Source: Saprospira grandis
Lineage (GTDB): Bacteria; Bacteroidota; Bacteroidia; Chitinophagales; Saprospiraceae
Assembly (NCBI RefSeq): GCF_027594745.1
Contig: NZ_CP110854.1
Coordinates: 248,001 to 312,000 of the forward strand
Length of the DNA stretch: 64,000 nucleotides
Direction: 5' to 3'
Both the position numbers and the translations under genes were made by a program. Of the stretch, positions 32,340 through 41,111 are shown one piece after another. Below the pieces are notes generated by a model. The model was not told the origin of the DNA. It made no database searches and saw only the letters and a list, made by a program, of their open reading frames with translations. Positions within the stretch are counted from its first letter, which is position 1; every line of letters begins with the position of its first letter.

Positions 32340-32963
32340 TTGGAGCTAAAATGTTTCCCATTTTCCAGCCCATGGCCATAAAAAACAACTCCACAAAAAA
32401 ATTCAGGGGTAAAAACAATTGCTATTATTTCTGCCCCATAAATTTCATAGGAACCCCAGGGCCAAGGCCCTAGGCTAAGGAAAAAATTGTCATCCCCTCC
32501 TGCGAGGGGATTTTTTTTGGGGTTGTGGTTGGGGTGGTTGTTGTTTGAAATTTTTTTGGACCTGTGGGTTAAAACCCACAGCAAAAAGGGAAGACATTCT
32601 ACATCCAAAAAAATGAGCCGATGGTTGAAACCATCGGCCCATGAAAATTAAACTAAAATCCTTTCCCATTTTTCAGCAAACAAGGGCTTCAGCCCGCCAG
32701 TTTGCATAAACCCGCAACCATGGGCTTTAGCCCATGGCCCTAAAAAATTCAGGGATAAAAACAATTGCTATTGTTTCTGCCCTGGGCTGAAGCCTAGGCT
32801 TGTAGACTTGAGCAAAGAGCGGACTAAAGTCCTTGTTCGCTTTTTTGGGGCGGTTGTTTTTTTCTTGATGGTTTTGGATCCATTAGTTTTTCCGCCGAAG
32901 AAAAAATTCTATTGTTTTTTAACCCCATTGCTAATTGAAAGCCGCTAATTGAAAGGGGAATTT
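32340..32963. repeat. palindrome cassette region
   Basis: In order: CCAGGGCCAAGGCCCTAGG, CCCCTCCTGCGAGGGG, GTGGGTTAAAACCCAC, GATGGTTGAAACCATC, AAGGGCTTCAGCCC, CATGGGCTTTAGCCCATG, CCTGGGCTGAAGCCTAGG, GGACTAAAGTCC and the TTGAAAGCCGCTAATTGAAA motif. The order is a rotation and partial deletion of the unit at 16.9 kb. Confidence 0.85.
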
Positions 32964-32965
32964 AA

Positions 32966-33175
32966 GGGCCGAAGAAAAAAGCCCAGAGAAAAAGACCGAT
33001 GAGCGGCCACAACAAGCCCTTTAGGGCGCAGTTCGACGACCAAAGGGAGTAACCGATGGGGAGCAGTGCGGCGAAGCCGCAGACCAAGCAAAAAACTTGT
33101 TTTTTTGCGCAGGGCCGAGCAGACCTGCGAGCTGCGGACCGCAGCGGCGCAAGGCGAAGCCGCAGCGCAGGCCCC
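32966..33175 (-). repeat. GC-rich intergenic repeat, copy 11
   Basis: Carries the ACAAGCCCTTTAGGGCGCAG block near its left part, whereas in copy 5 the same block sits near the right end. Ends GCAGGCCCC 15 bp from the mcrC stop. Confidence 0.85.
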
Positions 33176-33189
33176 AAAAAATCAAAAAA

Positions 33190-34416
33190 TTATTCCTCCG
33201 CCCAGTTTTTCACCTGCCTAAATATTTCTTGCTGCCAAGCCCTTATATTTTTATCGTGGGGAATAGAAACGCCTAAAATACTACAGTCTTTTGCAGCCGA
33301 TTTTTTCTGTGACTGAAAAAAACCTAATTTTGAAACTCCATTGGGGTGAATTAAAGCCGCTTTTTGGCCCTCATAATAATCTAGATAGACATAAAGTTGC
33401 CGCAAATCATGCGGAGAAGGTTTGGATTGCTCCAATCGCTTCCATTTGCAGTCTAAAACATACTTTTTGTTGTTGAGCTGCAAAATAATGTCGGGCTTCA
33501 TGTAAACGGATGAATTTTGATCCGAAAATTGCCAAAACTTTTTTCGCGGCTCGGCCCAAATGTGATCAGTAGGACCCAATTGTTTTTTTAAACTCTTAAA
33601 AATAAAGCGCTCCCAAAGAGCATTCATATCAAACATCAGGGCCAAAACTTCTTGCTGTCCCCGCTGCAAATCTGGATGATAATGCAATAATAATAGCCGC
33701 GCAATGGCCAGCGCCCGCCGATAATGCTCATTGTTGCGATGAAAAGAAAATTTTTGAAAACTGGCCTCCGAAATAAAAAGATCGGGCATGGGCGGAAAAT
33801 CAAGCAATAGCGAGCCAATTTTACTCTTCAAATTTGCCTCTCGATTAACTTTACTCAATAAAATCAAGGCTTTGTACAAAATCTGATGAATAAAATGCTC
33901 CTTATTATATTGACTGTGGCGAACATAAAAGCGCTGCTGCTGACAAATATTTTTTTGAAGCTGCTTGGCAAAAATTAACTTCCCTTTTAATGCCGTTTGA
34001 TTTCGCTCCACTTTTTTGTAGCGCTTAATCAATCCTCTATGCAATAAATACTGCAACTCTTTGATATATAAATCAAAGTAAAGCGATAAAATTGCATTGG
34101 GTTTGAGTTTCAACTGGCTGCTGCTGGGCGTTTGAATGGGCAAACTATCCACAGCACGCAAAATATCAATCAACATTTTTCGCCAGTGATTTTTATCCGC
34201 TGATTTATCGGCCTTGGGCAAAATTTCAATGCTAAAATCAGCCAGTTGCAAAACACCTACCTGCTCGCAAAACTTGACATATTTATGGCCCAAAGAAAAA
34301 TAAGGATGTCCGCCCCGCTCATGAAAAACTTGTAGTTGCTCCAACTGCTTTTTCGTCAAGCCATTTTCGCCCAAATACAATTTTTCATGCTCATAAACAG
34401 TAAATTGCTTGTTCAT
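33190..34416 (-). CDS. mcrC: McrC-like nuclease subunit of the 5-methylcytosine restriction system
   Basis: 408 residues. McrC layout: N-terminal beta-rich domain (VGVLQLADFSIEILPKAD) that contacts the McrB ring, a helical middle (NRALIARL-like HYRRALAIARLLLLHYHPD) and a C-terminal PD-(D/E)XK nuclease with MKPDIIL, YVLDCKWK and LYVYLDYY (Asp, Asp-x-Lys ligands, then the Q.Y-like element). McrC stimulates McrB GTPase and cuts DNA holding modified cytosine. Starts 11 bp after the mcrB stop. No defects seen. Confidence 0.9.
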   Translation of the reverse strand: MNKQFTVYEHEKLYLGENGLTKKQLEQLQVFHERGGHPYFSLGHKYVKFCEQVGVLQLADFSIEILPKADKSADKNHWRKMLIDILRAVDSLPIQTPSSSQLKLKPNAILSLYFDLYIKELQYLLHRGLIKRYKKVERNQTALKGKLIFAKQLQKNICQQQRFYVRHSQYNKEHFIHQILYKALILLSKVNREANLKSKIGSLLLDFPPMPDLFISEASFQKFSFHRNNEHYRRALAIARLLLLHYHPDLQRGQQEVLALMFDMNALWERFIFKSLKKQLGPTDHIWAEPRKKFWQFSDQNSSVYMKPDIILQLNNKKYVLDCKWKRLEQSKPSPHDLRQLYVYLDYYEGQKAALIHPNGVSKLGFFQSQKKSAAKDCSILGVSIPHDKNIRAWQQEIFRQVKNWAEE

Positions 34417-34427
34417 AAGGCCTTATT

Positions 34428-36854
34428 TTATGCTTCTTTTTCTAGCCCAAGCTGCGCCAAAGCAATTTCCAAATCTACTTCCGCCCAAGGGATCAACTGA
34501 AAACGCTCCTCTTCCATCAAGGGCTCATAATCCATAGCGGCAAAAATTTGGGTTTCTTCTTCTTTACGGACAAATCCCTGGCCCAAAACCAACCCAATTT
34601 TTCCAAAGTCGCCATAAAAATACTCCTGCAAAAGTGGAAGAATTTTATGCCGCACGACCAAGGCCAACTCTTTTTCTGGCGCTTCCGCATTTTTTATAGG
34701 CAAAAAATAACTGTGGCCAATCAAATGATCTTTAGACAGTAGCCGCTCTATCCGTTGGTTGATGGTCCATAGCAATTTTTCCATCGCATAGCCATAAACC
34801 AAAATATTTTCAAGCAATTCTGGACGAGGCGGCATTTCTACAAAACTAAATCTTCTGCGCAAAGCGGCATCCAAAGCTTCTACGGAGCGGTCCGCCGTGT
34901 TCATCGTTCCAATAATATATAAATTGGGTGGCACCGAAAATTCGTCTTTGCTATAGGGCAAGACAATTTCTAGGCTTTCTTTTTGGCCCAAACGTTTATC
35001 TTCTTCCAATAAAGTGATGAGTTCGCCCAGAATTTCTGAAATATTTCCGCGGTTAATCTCATCAATGATGAGGACGTAGTTTTTGGGCGCCTCTATTTTT
35101 GAATCCGTAGCATATTGCTCTAAGGTATTCAAAATGGATTGATAATAAATTCCCAATCCTTCTTTTAAATTAAAGTCTCGCTCGCCAGTAAATATTTCTT
35201 TTAGCGTGGCTAGCCTCAAATAGTGTGTTCGGCTACCACTAGCTTTTTCAAAATGAATCCGCCCCCTTTCTTGATCGATCGCATAAATTTGAAATTCTGA
35301 ATTTGCTCGACGTAAAGAAAAGGCCATTTTTGGATCGGCCTCCCAAGCCGCCAAAAATTTTGCAAAGGCAGCATCAAAACTACTTTCGGCATGCAGACGA
35401 TTTTCGCCCGAGTAATTTTGTGCAGCAAGTTGGGCCAACTGCTTAAAAATCCCCGCCTTAATTTCATAGGACAAATTCCCCTCACTTTCTTCTTCCAATA
35501 CAGGCTTGATCCCCTCTACAAAATCTTCATAGCTCATACTTTGATGAAAAGTAGTGAACTGAATCTGTCCCAACTTTTTGTACTGCGTATAAGCTGCCCG
35601 CAAAATTTCTCGACCAGTAGTAAAAGGGCCTTCTAAATCAAGCTCAGAAAAAATCTGCTGGGCTTTTTCTAAGTTATTTTCCTTTTCTATTGCGTTTAGC
35701 TCTTCCAAATCTACTCCCGCCAAAATGGCCAGTGCATAATTGATGCTGTTGTAGGTTTTTCCGGTGCCAGGAGGGCCAAAAAGAATTTGGTTGTTGGGCT
35801 GCTTATTTTCTAGACTTTTGCTTGGGCCGTTCTTTTTCATTTCTTTATCTGTTGAGCTTTGAACATCTAATTTATCCAAAATTTTTTCTCTAAAATTTAT
35901 GTCATAGACCATTCGCTCTAAATTGCGAACATTATTGGGTTGATAAGCAATGGATTTATTCTCAGCCTGTCTTTCTACTAAGCATTCATCAAAATTGGCT
36001 CTTAAAAAATCTCCTTCTTTAGACCAGAGCTCAGAAATAGCCCCTCCATTTATATTGAGCTGAATTTTTTTGTCATTATTAATCGTAAAAACCACATTTG
36101 CAGGAAATCGCCCTTTTTCTGAAGGGAATTTTTCTTTCAGGGCCTCAAAAAGTTGCTGCAAAGCCTGCTGTTTATAGTTTGATAGCACTTTTATAAGAGG
36201 TAGATACTGTAGATCTTCGCTAAAACGGTATACATCTTCAGCTCCTCTTTTTTTCGCTAGGTATTCATAGTTGGCCAAATAATTATCCTCTGCCTTTCCT
36301 CCCAATTTTTTCACGGCTGCTTTTAGCTCATCCAATCGAAAAATAGGGGGCAAATAATTAGTTTTATCATATAAAAAAGCAATTTTCCATTTAAAAGCTT
36401 GTTTCCCATCCTCTTTGTCACCTAAATAGACCTCTTCATGGCTGCCTAACTTAATTTCTGCTATGGTTTCCCAATCTCCATTTTCGGCCGCCTTAGCAAT
36501 TCTCAAAATTTCAGCTCGAACAGTTTCGTAGGCCGTTTTTAAATCCTCTCCAAAAAAAGAGGGAAAAGCATAGCCCTCTTTTTCTTTCCACCCTTTTTCC
36601 ATTGGACAATAATGCTCATCCTCCATATAATGAAAAACAATTCCAAACTGATGGCCTAACCCTCTAGACACTGGCCCCAATTCAATAGTTTTTGTATCTA
36701 GCCAATCGCAAAAAGAATTGCCTGAGTCATCACTATATTCCTCCAGACTCATTTTTTCGAGTCGCTCTAAGGGCCATTCTTTTAGAAAAGCGGCTTTTAA
36801 TTCTGCTAGTTTCAAGGCTGTTTCCATCTTTACTGCTTTTTTATTCCAAAGCAA
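34428..36854 (-). CDS. mcrB: McrB-like AAA+ GTPase of the modification-dependent restriction system
   Basis: 808 residues. AAA+ core: Walker A ILFGPPGTGKTYNS (about 358), FTTFHQSMSYEDFVEGIKP, Walker B YVLIIDEINRGNISEILGELITLLEEDKR and the McrB consensus GTMNTADRSVEALDAALRRRF. The N-terminal 330 residues differ from the E. coli McrB DNA-binding domain. They contain PVSRGLGHQFGIVFHYM and YPLEKGW-like text of the kind found in other Bacteroidota McrB homologues; I take this as the modified-DNA reader, by position only. Forms a ring GTPase with McrC. The first gene of the mcrBC pair. Confidence 0.9.
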   Translation of the reverse strand: MLWNKKAVKMETALKLAELKAAFLKEWPLERLEKMSLEEYSDDSGNSFCDWLDTKTIELGPVSRGLGHQFGIVFHYMEDEHYCPMEKGWKEKEGYAFPSFFGEDLKTAYETVRAEILRIAKAAENGDWETIAEIKLGSHEEVYLGDKEDGKQAFKWKIAFLYDKTNYLPPIFRLDELKAAVKKLGGKAEDNYLANYEYLAKKRGAEDVYRFSEDLQYLPLIKVLSNYKQQALQQLFEALKEKFPSEKGRFPANVVFTINNDKKIQLNINGGAISELWSKEGDFLRANFDECLVERQAENKSIAYQPNNVRNLERMVYDINFREKILDKLDVQSSTDKEMKKNGPSKSLENKQPNNQILFGPPGTGKTYNSINYALAILAGVDLEELNAIEKENNLEKAQQIFSELDLEGPFTTGREILRAAYTQYKKLGQIQFTTFHQSMSYEDFVEGIKPVLEEESEGNLSYEIKAGIFKQLAQLAAQNYSGENRLHAESSFDAAFAKFLAAWEADPKMAFSLRRANSEFQIYAIDQERGRIHFEKASGSRTHYLRLATLKEIFTGERDFNLKEGLGIYYQSILNTLEQYATDSKIEAPKNYVLIIDEINRGNISEILGELITLLEEDKRLGQKESLEIVLPYSKDEFSVPPNLYIIGTMNTADRSVEALDAALRRRFSFVEMPPRPELLENILVYGYAMEKLLWTINQRIERLLSKDHLIGHSYFLPIKNAEAPEKELALVVRHKILPLLQEYFYGDFGKIGLVLGQGFVRKEEETQIFAAMDYEPLMEEERFQLIPWAEVDLEIALAQLGLEKEA

Positions 36855-36955
36855 AATGATAACTAAAAAATGGCTTAATCGGTCTCCACATCATTCTGCT
36901 TTATCTATTTCATTTTAGGCCCCTTAAAATAGGATTTTTTCTGTTGTTTTTTTTT

Positions 36956-37089
36956 GGGGCCTCCGCTGCGGCTTCGCCTTGCGGCGCTACGTTTCGCAGC
37001 TCGCTATTCGCTCGGCCCTGCGCAAAAAAACAAGTTTTTTGCTTGGTCTGGCCTAACGGCCACTGCTGCACATCGCTAGGCCGCTCATC
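36956..37089 (+). repeat. GC-rich intergenic repeat, copy 12
   Basis: Starts TTTTTTTTTGGGGCCTCCGC. Has the AAAAAAACAAGTTTTTTGC hairpin in reverse orientation and TCGCTATTCGCTCGGCC. About 100 bp before mcrB. Confidence 0.85.
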
Positions 37090-37092
37090 CAT

Positions 37093-37660
37093 TTTTTTTC
37101 TTTGGGCTTTTTTCTTCGGCGGTTTTGCGGTTGTTGTTTTGAACCTGTGGGTTGAAACCCACAGCCATACAACAATTCCATTCTACATCTATAGTGCGGA
37201 GAGGATTAAAATCCTCTGCCGCTTTGAACATGATGATTTTTGGTCCATTGATTTTCCCCAAGAGAAATTTTCATCCCTGTTTTTTTATGGAGGTTTTTAA
37301 ACCTCCATTTAAAATGAAATGCCTTTTTGTTGCCTGGCTGTAGGTTTCAACCTACAGACCACCGCAGTTTTTTCCAAAAAAAAATTTTTGTCCTTGTTTT
37401 TTAACCCCATTGCTAATTGAAAGCCGCTATTTGAAAGGGGTGTTTTTCATCCCACATAAATTTCATAGGAACCCTAGGGCCAAGGCCCTAGGCTAGCAAA
37501 AAAATTGTCATCCCCTCTTGCGAGGGGATTTTTCTTGCGGTTGTGGTTGGACAGTTGTTTTTTTTCTTGGTGATTTTGGACCAGTGGGTTAAAACCCACA
37601 GCAAAAAAGAGGCTATCCTACATCCAAAAAAATGAGCCGATGGTAAAAACCATCGGCCCA
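37093..37660. repeat. palindrome cassette region
   Basis: Contains GTGGGTTGAAACCCAC, GAGGATTAAAATCCTC (about 37200), GGAGGTTTTTAAACCTCC (37289-37306), TGTAGGTTTCAACCTACA, the TTGAAAGCC motif, CCCTAGGGCCAAGGCCCTAGG, CCCCTCTTGCGAGGGG, GTGGGTTAAAACCCAC and CGATGGTAAAAACCATCG. Several arms here are not used elsewhere in the window while the A/T centre is kept. No gene between mcrB and the nuclease gene at 37668. Confidence 0.8.
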
Positions 37661-37667
37661 TGAAAGT

Positions 37668-38777
37668 CTATTTCCAAGACTTTATATGATCTAGTATTTT
37701 GCGTAAAAAATCAAAGATCTCCTCATCTATTTTTTTTAAAGCACCTCCAAAATCAAAAACATATCTACTATAATTATCTATTTTATAGTCTTTCTCTGAA
37801 ATACCTATTTTTTTAATCTTTTCAGGAAATTCTTTTTTTACCATTTCCTCGTCTCCCTTACATTCCAAAAATATAGTAGCACCTTCATGAGTCGTAAATA
37901 TGTATATCTCATAATTAAGTCCATTTTTACTACATTTTATCAAGGCCAACTGCGTAGGTTCCCATCTTTTTAACTTATTAAAAGGCTGATGATCATTCTT
38001 TAGTCTTTCCTGCAATCTATCAAGTCTATAAACTGGTATTTTATTATAAAAATCTACTAATTCTTTTGCCGAAGACATACGGTTATCCTCAGCTAAAAAA
38101 TCATACAGTTTACTTTCATTTTCTGTTCCCATTCTATTTTGTGCTAAATGTTGAATTAATTTAGTGTATTCATGTAAAAAAGAGAGCTGACCTAGATCAC
38201 TACAATAACCTTTACATGGCCTTAACCAAGCTGATACAAGATCATTAGGTTTATCATTGAATGCTGCAATATTATATACTATTTTATCTATTTCTCCGAA
38301 CTTAGGAGCTGTTTGAGATCCATCTAAACTCAGGTAAATAATAGCTTCTACACTAAGTTTATAATCCTCTTTGCATTTTTGATAATATCGAACTAGCTGT
38401 TCTTCCATATCATTTGCAAAATTCATCTTGTTCTCTATAATTATGGCTTTTTCTGCTGTTTTAATGAGTATGTCAATATTTCCTGACTCTCTTGAAACCT
38501 TTGCCTCTGAAAAATCCTGAGCGGTTATAGCTGTACCATAATGGCAATTTAGAAAATCGATAAATTTTAAAAGAAAAACATTTCCTAGTCCATGTTTTCC
38601 ATTAGGACTTAACAAGTCCCCTATAACATCTGAGTGAAAATTTTCATATTGAGTATTCTGGGAAGATATAGTAAATACGTTATAAGCATTTTTGTCTTTC
38701 TCTTTTGAGACATTATCATTAACCTTTATATACTCCTCAAGCTCTTTAGACAAAAGCATTTTCTTTATATTATCCAT
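37668..38777 (-). CDS. PD-(D/E)XK nuclease superfamily protein
   Basis: 369 residues. N-terminal NVFTISSQNTQYENFHSDVIGDLLSPNGKHG and KVSRESGNIDILIKTAEKAIIIENKMNFANDMEEQL fit the PD-(D/E)XK family represented by PDDEXK_4: Asp in NIDILI, Glu-x-Lys in IENK, followed by Q..RYY. Then EAIIYLSLDG. The C-terminal half is not recognised (IFTTHEGATIFLECKG). Proteins of this type are common in defence islands and may act as standalone restriction nucleases or partners. AT-rich against its neighbours, about 800 bp upstream of mcrB on the same strand, separated by repeats. Confidence 0.8.
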   Translation of the reverse strand: MDNIKKMLLSKELEEYIKVNDNVSKEKDKNAYNVFTISSQNTQYENFHSDVIGDLLSPNGKHGLGNVFLLKFIDFLNCHYGTAITAQDFSEAKVSRESGNIDILIKTAEKAIIIENKMNFANDMEEQLVRYYQKCKEDYKLSVEAIIYLSLDGSQTAPKFGEIDKIVYNIAAFNDKPNDLVSAWLRPCKGYCSDLGQLSFLHEYTKLIQHLAQNRMGTENESKLYDFLAEDNRMSSAKELVDFYNKIPVYRLDRLQERLKNDHQPFNKLKRWEPTQLALIKCSKNGLNYEIYIFTTHEGATIFLECKGDEEMVKKEFPEKIKKIGISEKDYKIDNYSRYVFDFGGALKKIDEEIFDFLRKILDHIKSWK

Positions 38778-38869
38778 ATTATTTTACATATATTCCATCA
38801 TTAAAAACTTATAGTAAAACTACCTAAAGGAGCCCATAAAACAAAAACATAACAGCTCTTTTATTCAAC

Positions 38870-39262
38870 GGTTTTGTTTTTTAAATTTCATAGGACCCCC
38901 AGGGCCAAGGCCCTAGGCTAGCCAAAAAATTATCATCCCCTCATTCGAGGGGATTTTTCTTTTGGGGGTGGTTGAACGGTTGTTTTTTAACCCAATCGCT
39001 AATTGAAAGCCGCTATTTGAAAGGGGTGTTTTCTTGATGGTTTTCTAGACCAGTGGGTTAAAACCCACAGCAAAAAAGAGGGCCGTTCTACATCCAAAAA
39101 AAATGAGCCGATGGTTAAAACCATCGGCCCATGAAATGCCGCAGAAAAAATTGTGGTAGAAAATTATTCATCGCCATTAGGCCAGTTTTTTTCCAAGAGA
39201 AATTTTTGTCCTTGTTTTTTTACCCCATTGCTAATTGAAAACCGCTATTTGAAAGGGGAATT
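38870..39262. repeat. palindrome cassette region
   Basis: CCCAGGGCCAAGGCCCTAGG, CCCCTCATTCGAGGGG, TTGAAAGCCGC motif, GTGGGTTAAAACCCAC, GATGGTTAAAACCATC and the TTGAAAACCGC motif. The last part (39045-39262) repeats the unit at 29.2 kb almost word for word. Confidence 0.85.
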
Positions 39263-39265
39263 TAA

Positions 39266-39462
39266 GTGCCGAAGAAAAAAGCCCAGAGAAAAAACTAAAG
39301 TTGTGCAAAAAAGGAGAGCGAAGCGAGCCTTTTGGCCTAGCGATGGGGAGCAGTGCGGCGAAGCCGCAGACCAAGCAAAAAACTTGTTTTTTTGCGCAGG
39401 GCCGAGCAGGCCTGCGAGCTGCGGACCGCAGCGCCGCAAGGCGAAGCCGCAGCGGAGGCCCC
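39266..39462 (-). repeat. GC-rich intergenic repeat, copy 13
   Basis: Long version like copies 6 and 9, with GAGCAGGCCTGCGAGC in place of GAGCAGACCTGCGAGC. Ends GGAGGCCCC 8 bp from the hxlR-type gene stop. Confidence 0.85.
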
Positions 39463-39469
39463 AAAAAAA

Positions 39470-39811
39470 CTATTCATCTGAATAATTATCAATTACCATT
39501 TCCCCCCAATCAATGATAGCATTGATGAGCGGGACAAGAGTTTCTCCGAACTCAGTTAAGGAGTATTCTACCTTTAATGGTGGTTTAGAAGTATATACTT
39601 TACGGTTTATCACTCCGGCTTCTTGCAAAGCTTTTAATTGAAGACTAAGGGTACGCTCCGTTACTCCTTTCATTTTTTTTCGTAATTCGCTATACCGCAA
39701 TGTCCCATCAATAGTTAAATGTGCAAGAATAACCGTTTTCCATTTTCCGCCAATAATTCCCATCGTAACACTTGTACAGCAGGGGTATTCCACGCCTTTC
39801 ACTTTATACAT
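39470..39811 (-). CDS. HxlR-family transcriptional regulator
   Basis: 113 residues. HxlR winged helix: YPCCTSVTMGIIGGKWKTVILAHL (the Cys then GGKWK signature), RYSELRKKMKGVTERTLSLQLKALQEAGVI and the wing VEYSLTEFGETLVPLI. HxlR proteins bind operators as dimers and often sense electrophiles or redox state through the N-terminal Cys. Divergent from the nitroreductase gene, which is the likely target, across a 233-bp shared control region. Confidence 0.93.
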   Translation of the reverse strand: MYKVKGVEYPCCTSVTMGIIGGKWKTVILAHLTIDGTLRYSELRKKMKGVTERTLSLQLKALQEAGVINRKVYTSKPPLKVEYSLTEFGETLVPLINAIIDWGEMVIDNYSDE

Positions 39812-39863
39812 ATTGCCTCTTTTTTTTAAAAAAACTTGATACTATCCTTTTTGACCGTTATTG

Positions 39864-39871
39864 CAAAGATA
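39864..39871 (-). promoter_or_regulatory. TATCTTTG -7 box of the hxlR-type gene
   Basis: Exact TAnnTTTG on the minus strand, about 53 bp before the start codon. The neighbouring 39872-39920 contains repeated TATAGT/ACTATA text (ACTATACTTAC, TTACTATAAAAATTATAGT), a dyad that could be the regulator's operator. Confidence 0.5.
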
Positions 39872-40044
39872 GCAAACTATACTTACATTTGTTACTATAA
39901 AAATTATAGTTGCTATTAGCCAATAAAAAATTGAGCTAGTGAGCTGTATATATTTTGTATAAAAAAGCTTGTTAAGCCCTGATAGAAAGTAATTATCTAA
40001 TTGAAGTCAATCAAAAATTGGCGTAACAAAATAAAAGTAGACTA

Positions 40045-40698
40045 ATGGATATTATTAAGACATTAAATTGGAGATATTCAACCAAAGAGTTTGATCCTGA
40101 GAAAAAAATCTCTGCAGAAGATGTTGAAAAGATTAAAGCGCTTCTGAGAATGAGTCCTTCAAGCACAAATATTCAGCCTTGGCATTTTATTATTGCGGAT
40201 AATGAAGAGGGGAAAAAACGTATTGCTAAAGGAACGCAAGGCTTTTTTCAATTTAATGAGAAGAAGGTCCTGGATGCCTCACATGTAATTCTTTTTTGCT
40301 CAAGAACGGATGCAGATGATCAGTTCATGACTAAAGTGCTAGAACAAGAAGATAAAGATGGGCGCTTCCCGAATGAAGAGATTAAAAATATGGTAGATGG
40401 CGGGCGAAGATACTTTGCAGATTTGCACCGCTATGATTTCAAAGATTTTCAGCATTGGATGGAAAAGCAAGTCTATTTGAATATGGGAAATCTTTTATTG
40501 GGAGCGGCTGCTATGGAAATTGACAGCCTTCCTATGGAAGGAATTGACTTAAAAGCTCTTGATGAAGAGTTTTCTTTACGCGAAAAAGGATATACTTCTG
40601 TTGCTGTTATTGCTCTAGGGTACAGATCTTCAAGCGATTTCAATGCAACAACACCTAAATCAAGACTGGAGTTAGAAGATATTATAACGATGGTCTAA
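40045..40698 (+). CDS. NAD(P)H nitroreductase, NfsB type
   Basis: 217 residues. FMN-dependent nitroreductase fold: LNWRYSTKEFDPEKKIS at the start (FMN-binding Arg/Ser), MSPSSTNIQPWHFIIA, then GNLLLGAAAMEIDSLPMEG and ALGYRSSSDFN...PKSRL at the end. It matches the oxygen-insensitive NfsB/dihydropteridine reductase group. It reduces nitroaromatics or quinones with NAD(P)H and probably detoxifies electrophiles. Divergent from the HxlR regulator, which probably controls it. Confidence 0.92.
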   Translation: MDIIKTLNWRYSTKEFDPEKKISAEDVEKIKALLRMSPSSTNIQPWHFIIADNEEGKKRIAKGTQGFFQFNEKKVLDASHVILFCSRTDADDQFMTKVLEQEDKDGRFPNEEIKNMVDGGRRYFADLHRYDFKDFQHWMEKQVYLNMGNLLLGAAAMEIDSLPMEGIDLKALDEEFSLREKGYTSVAVIALGYRSSSDFNATTPKSRLELEDIITMV

Positions 40699-40729
40699 TA
40701 AAATGCCGACAACAAAAAATATCTTGATC

Positions 40730-40765
40730 GTAGCTGAGGATTTTAATCCTTGGCTACTTTTTTTT
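40730..40765 (+). terminator. terminator of the nitroreductase gene
   Basis: Stem GTAGCTGAGGATT / AATCCTTGGCTAC with two G-T pairs, followed by eight T's. Its centre GGATTTTAATCC resembles the island palindromes, so one may have been reused as a terminator. Confidence 0.85.
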
Positions 40766-40879
40766 GTGCTAGTCTCAAGCTGTTATTCTAGCTGCATTAG
40801 TTTTTACTCACAGATAAAATCAAATTGATTTTTCTGCTCTTTGCTAATTGAAAGCCGCTATTTGAAAGGGGAATTTAAG

Positions 40880-41049
40880 GGCCGAAGAAAAAAGCCCAGC
40901 AAAAAAAGACCGATGAGCGGCCTAGCGATGCGACGGGGTGGACGAAGGCCAGACCAAGTTTTTTTGAGCGCAGCGAAAAAAACGCAGGGCCGAGCGAACA
41001 GCGAGCCCCAAAGCGTAGCGCCGCAAGGCGAAGCCGCAGCGGAGGCCCC
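40880..41049 (-). repeat. GC-rich intergenic repeat, copy 14 (right edge of island)
   Basis: Preceded at 40848-40875 by the last TTGAAAGCCGCTATTTGAAA motif of the window. Has GGCCGAGCGAACAGCGAGCC and ends GGAGGCCCC. Beyond it no further palindrome cassette is seen. Confidence 0.8.
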
Positions 41050-41065
41050 AAAAAAGAACAAAAAA

Positions 41066-41093
41066 AAAGCTGCCGATAAAAATCGACAGCTTT
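41066..41093 (-). terminator. terminator of the carboxylase gene
   Basis: Stem AAAGCTGCCGAT / ATCGACAGCTTT (one mismatch), AAAA loop. Read leftward it ends in a long T-run. Confidence 0.8.
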
Positions 41094-41111
41094 GAAACTT
41101 AGGCTCTAAAT

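Noticed and set aside
12684..40875. The TTGAAAGCCGCTAATTGAAA motif as a CRISPR repeat (GAAA ending)
   Set aside because: It occurs once per cassette at irregular distances and without repeat-spacer periodicity; it belongs to the palindrome cassettes.
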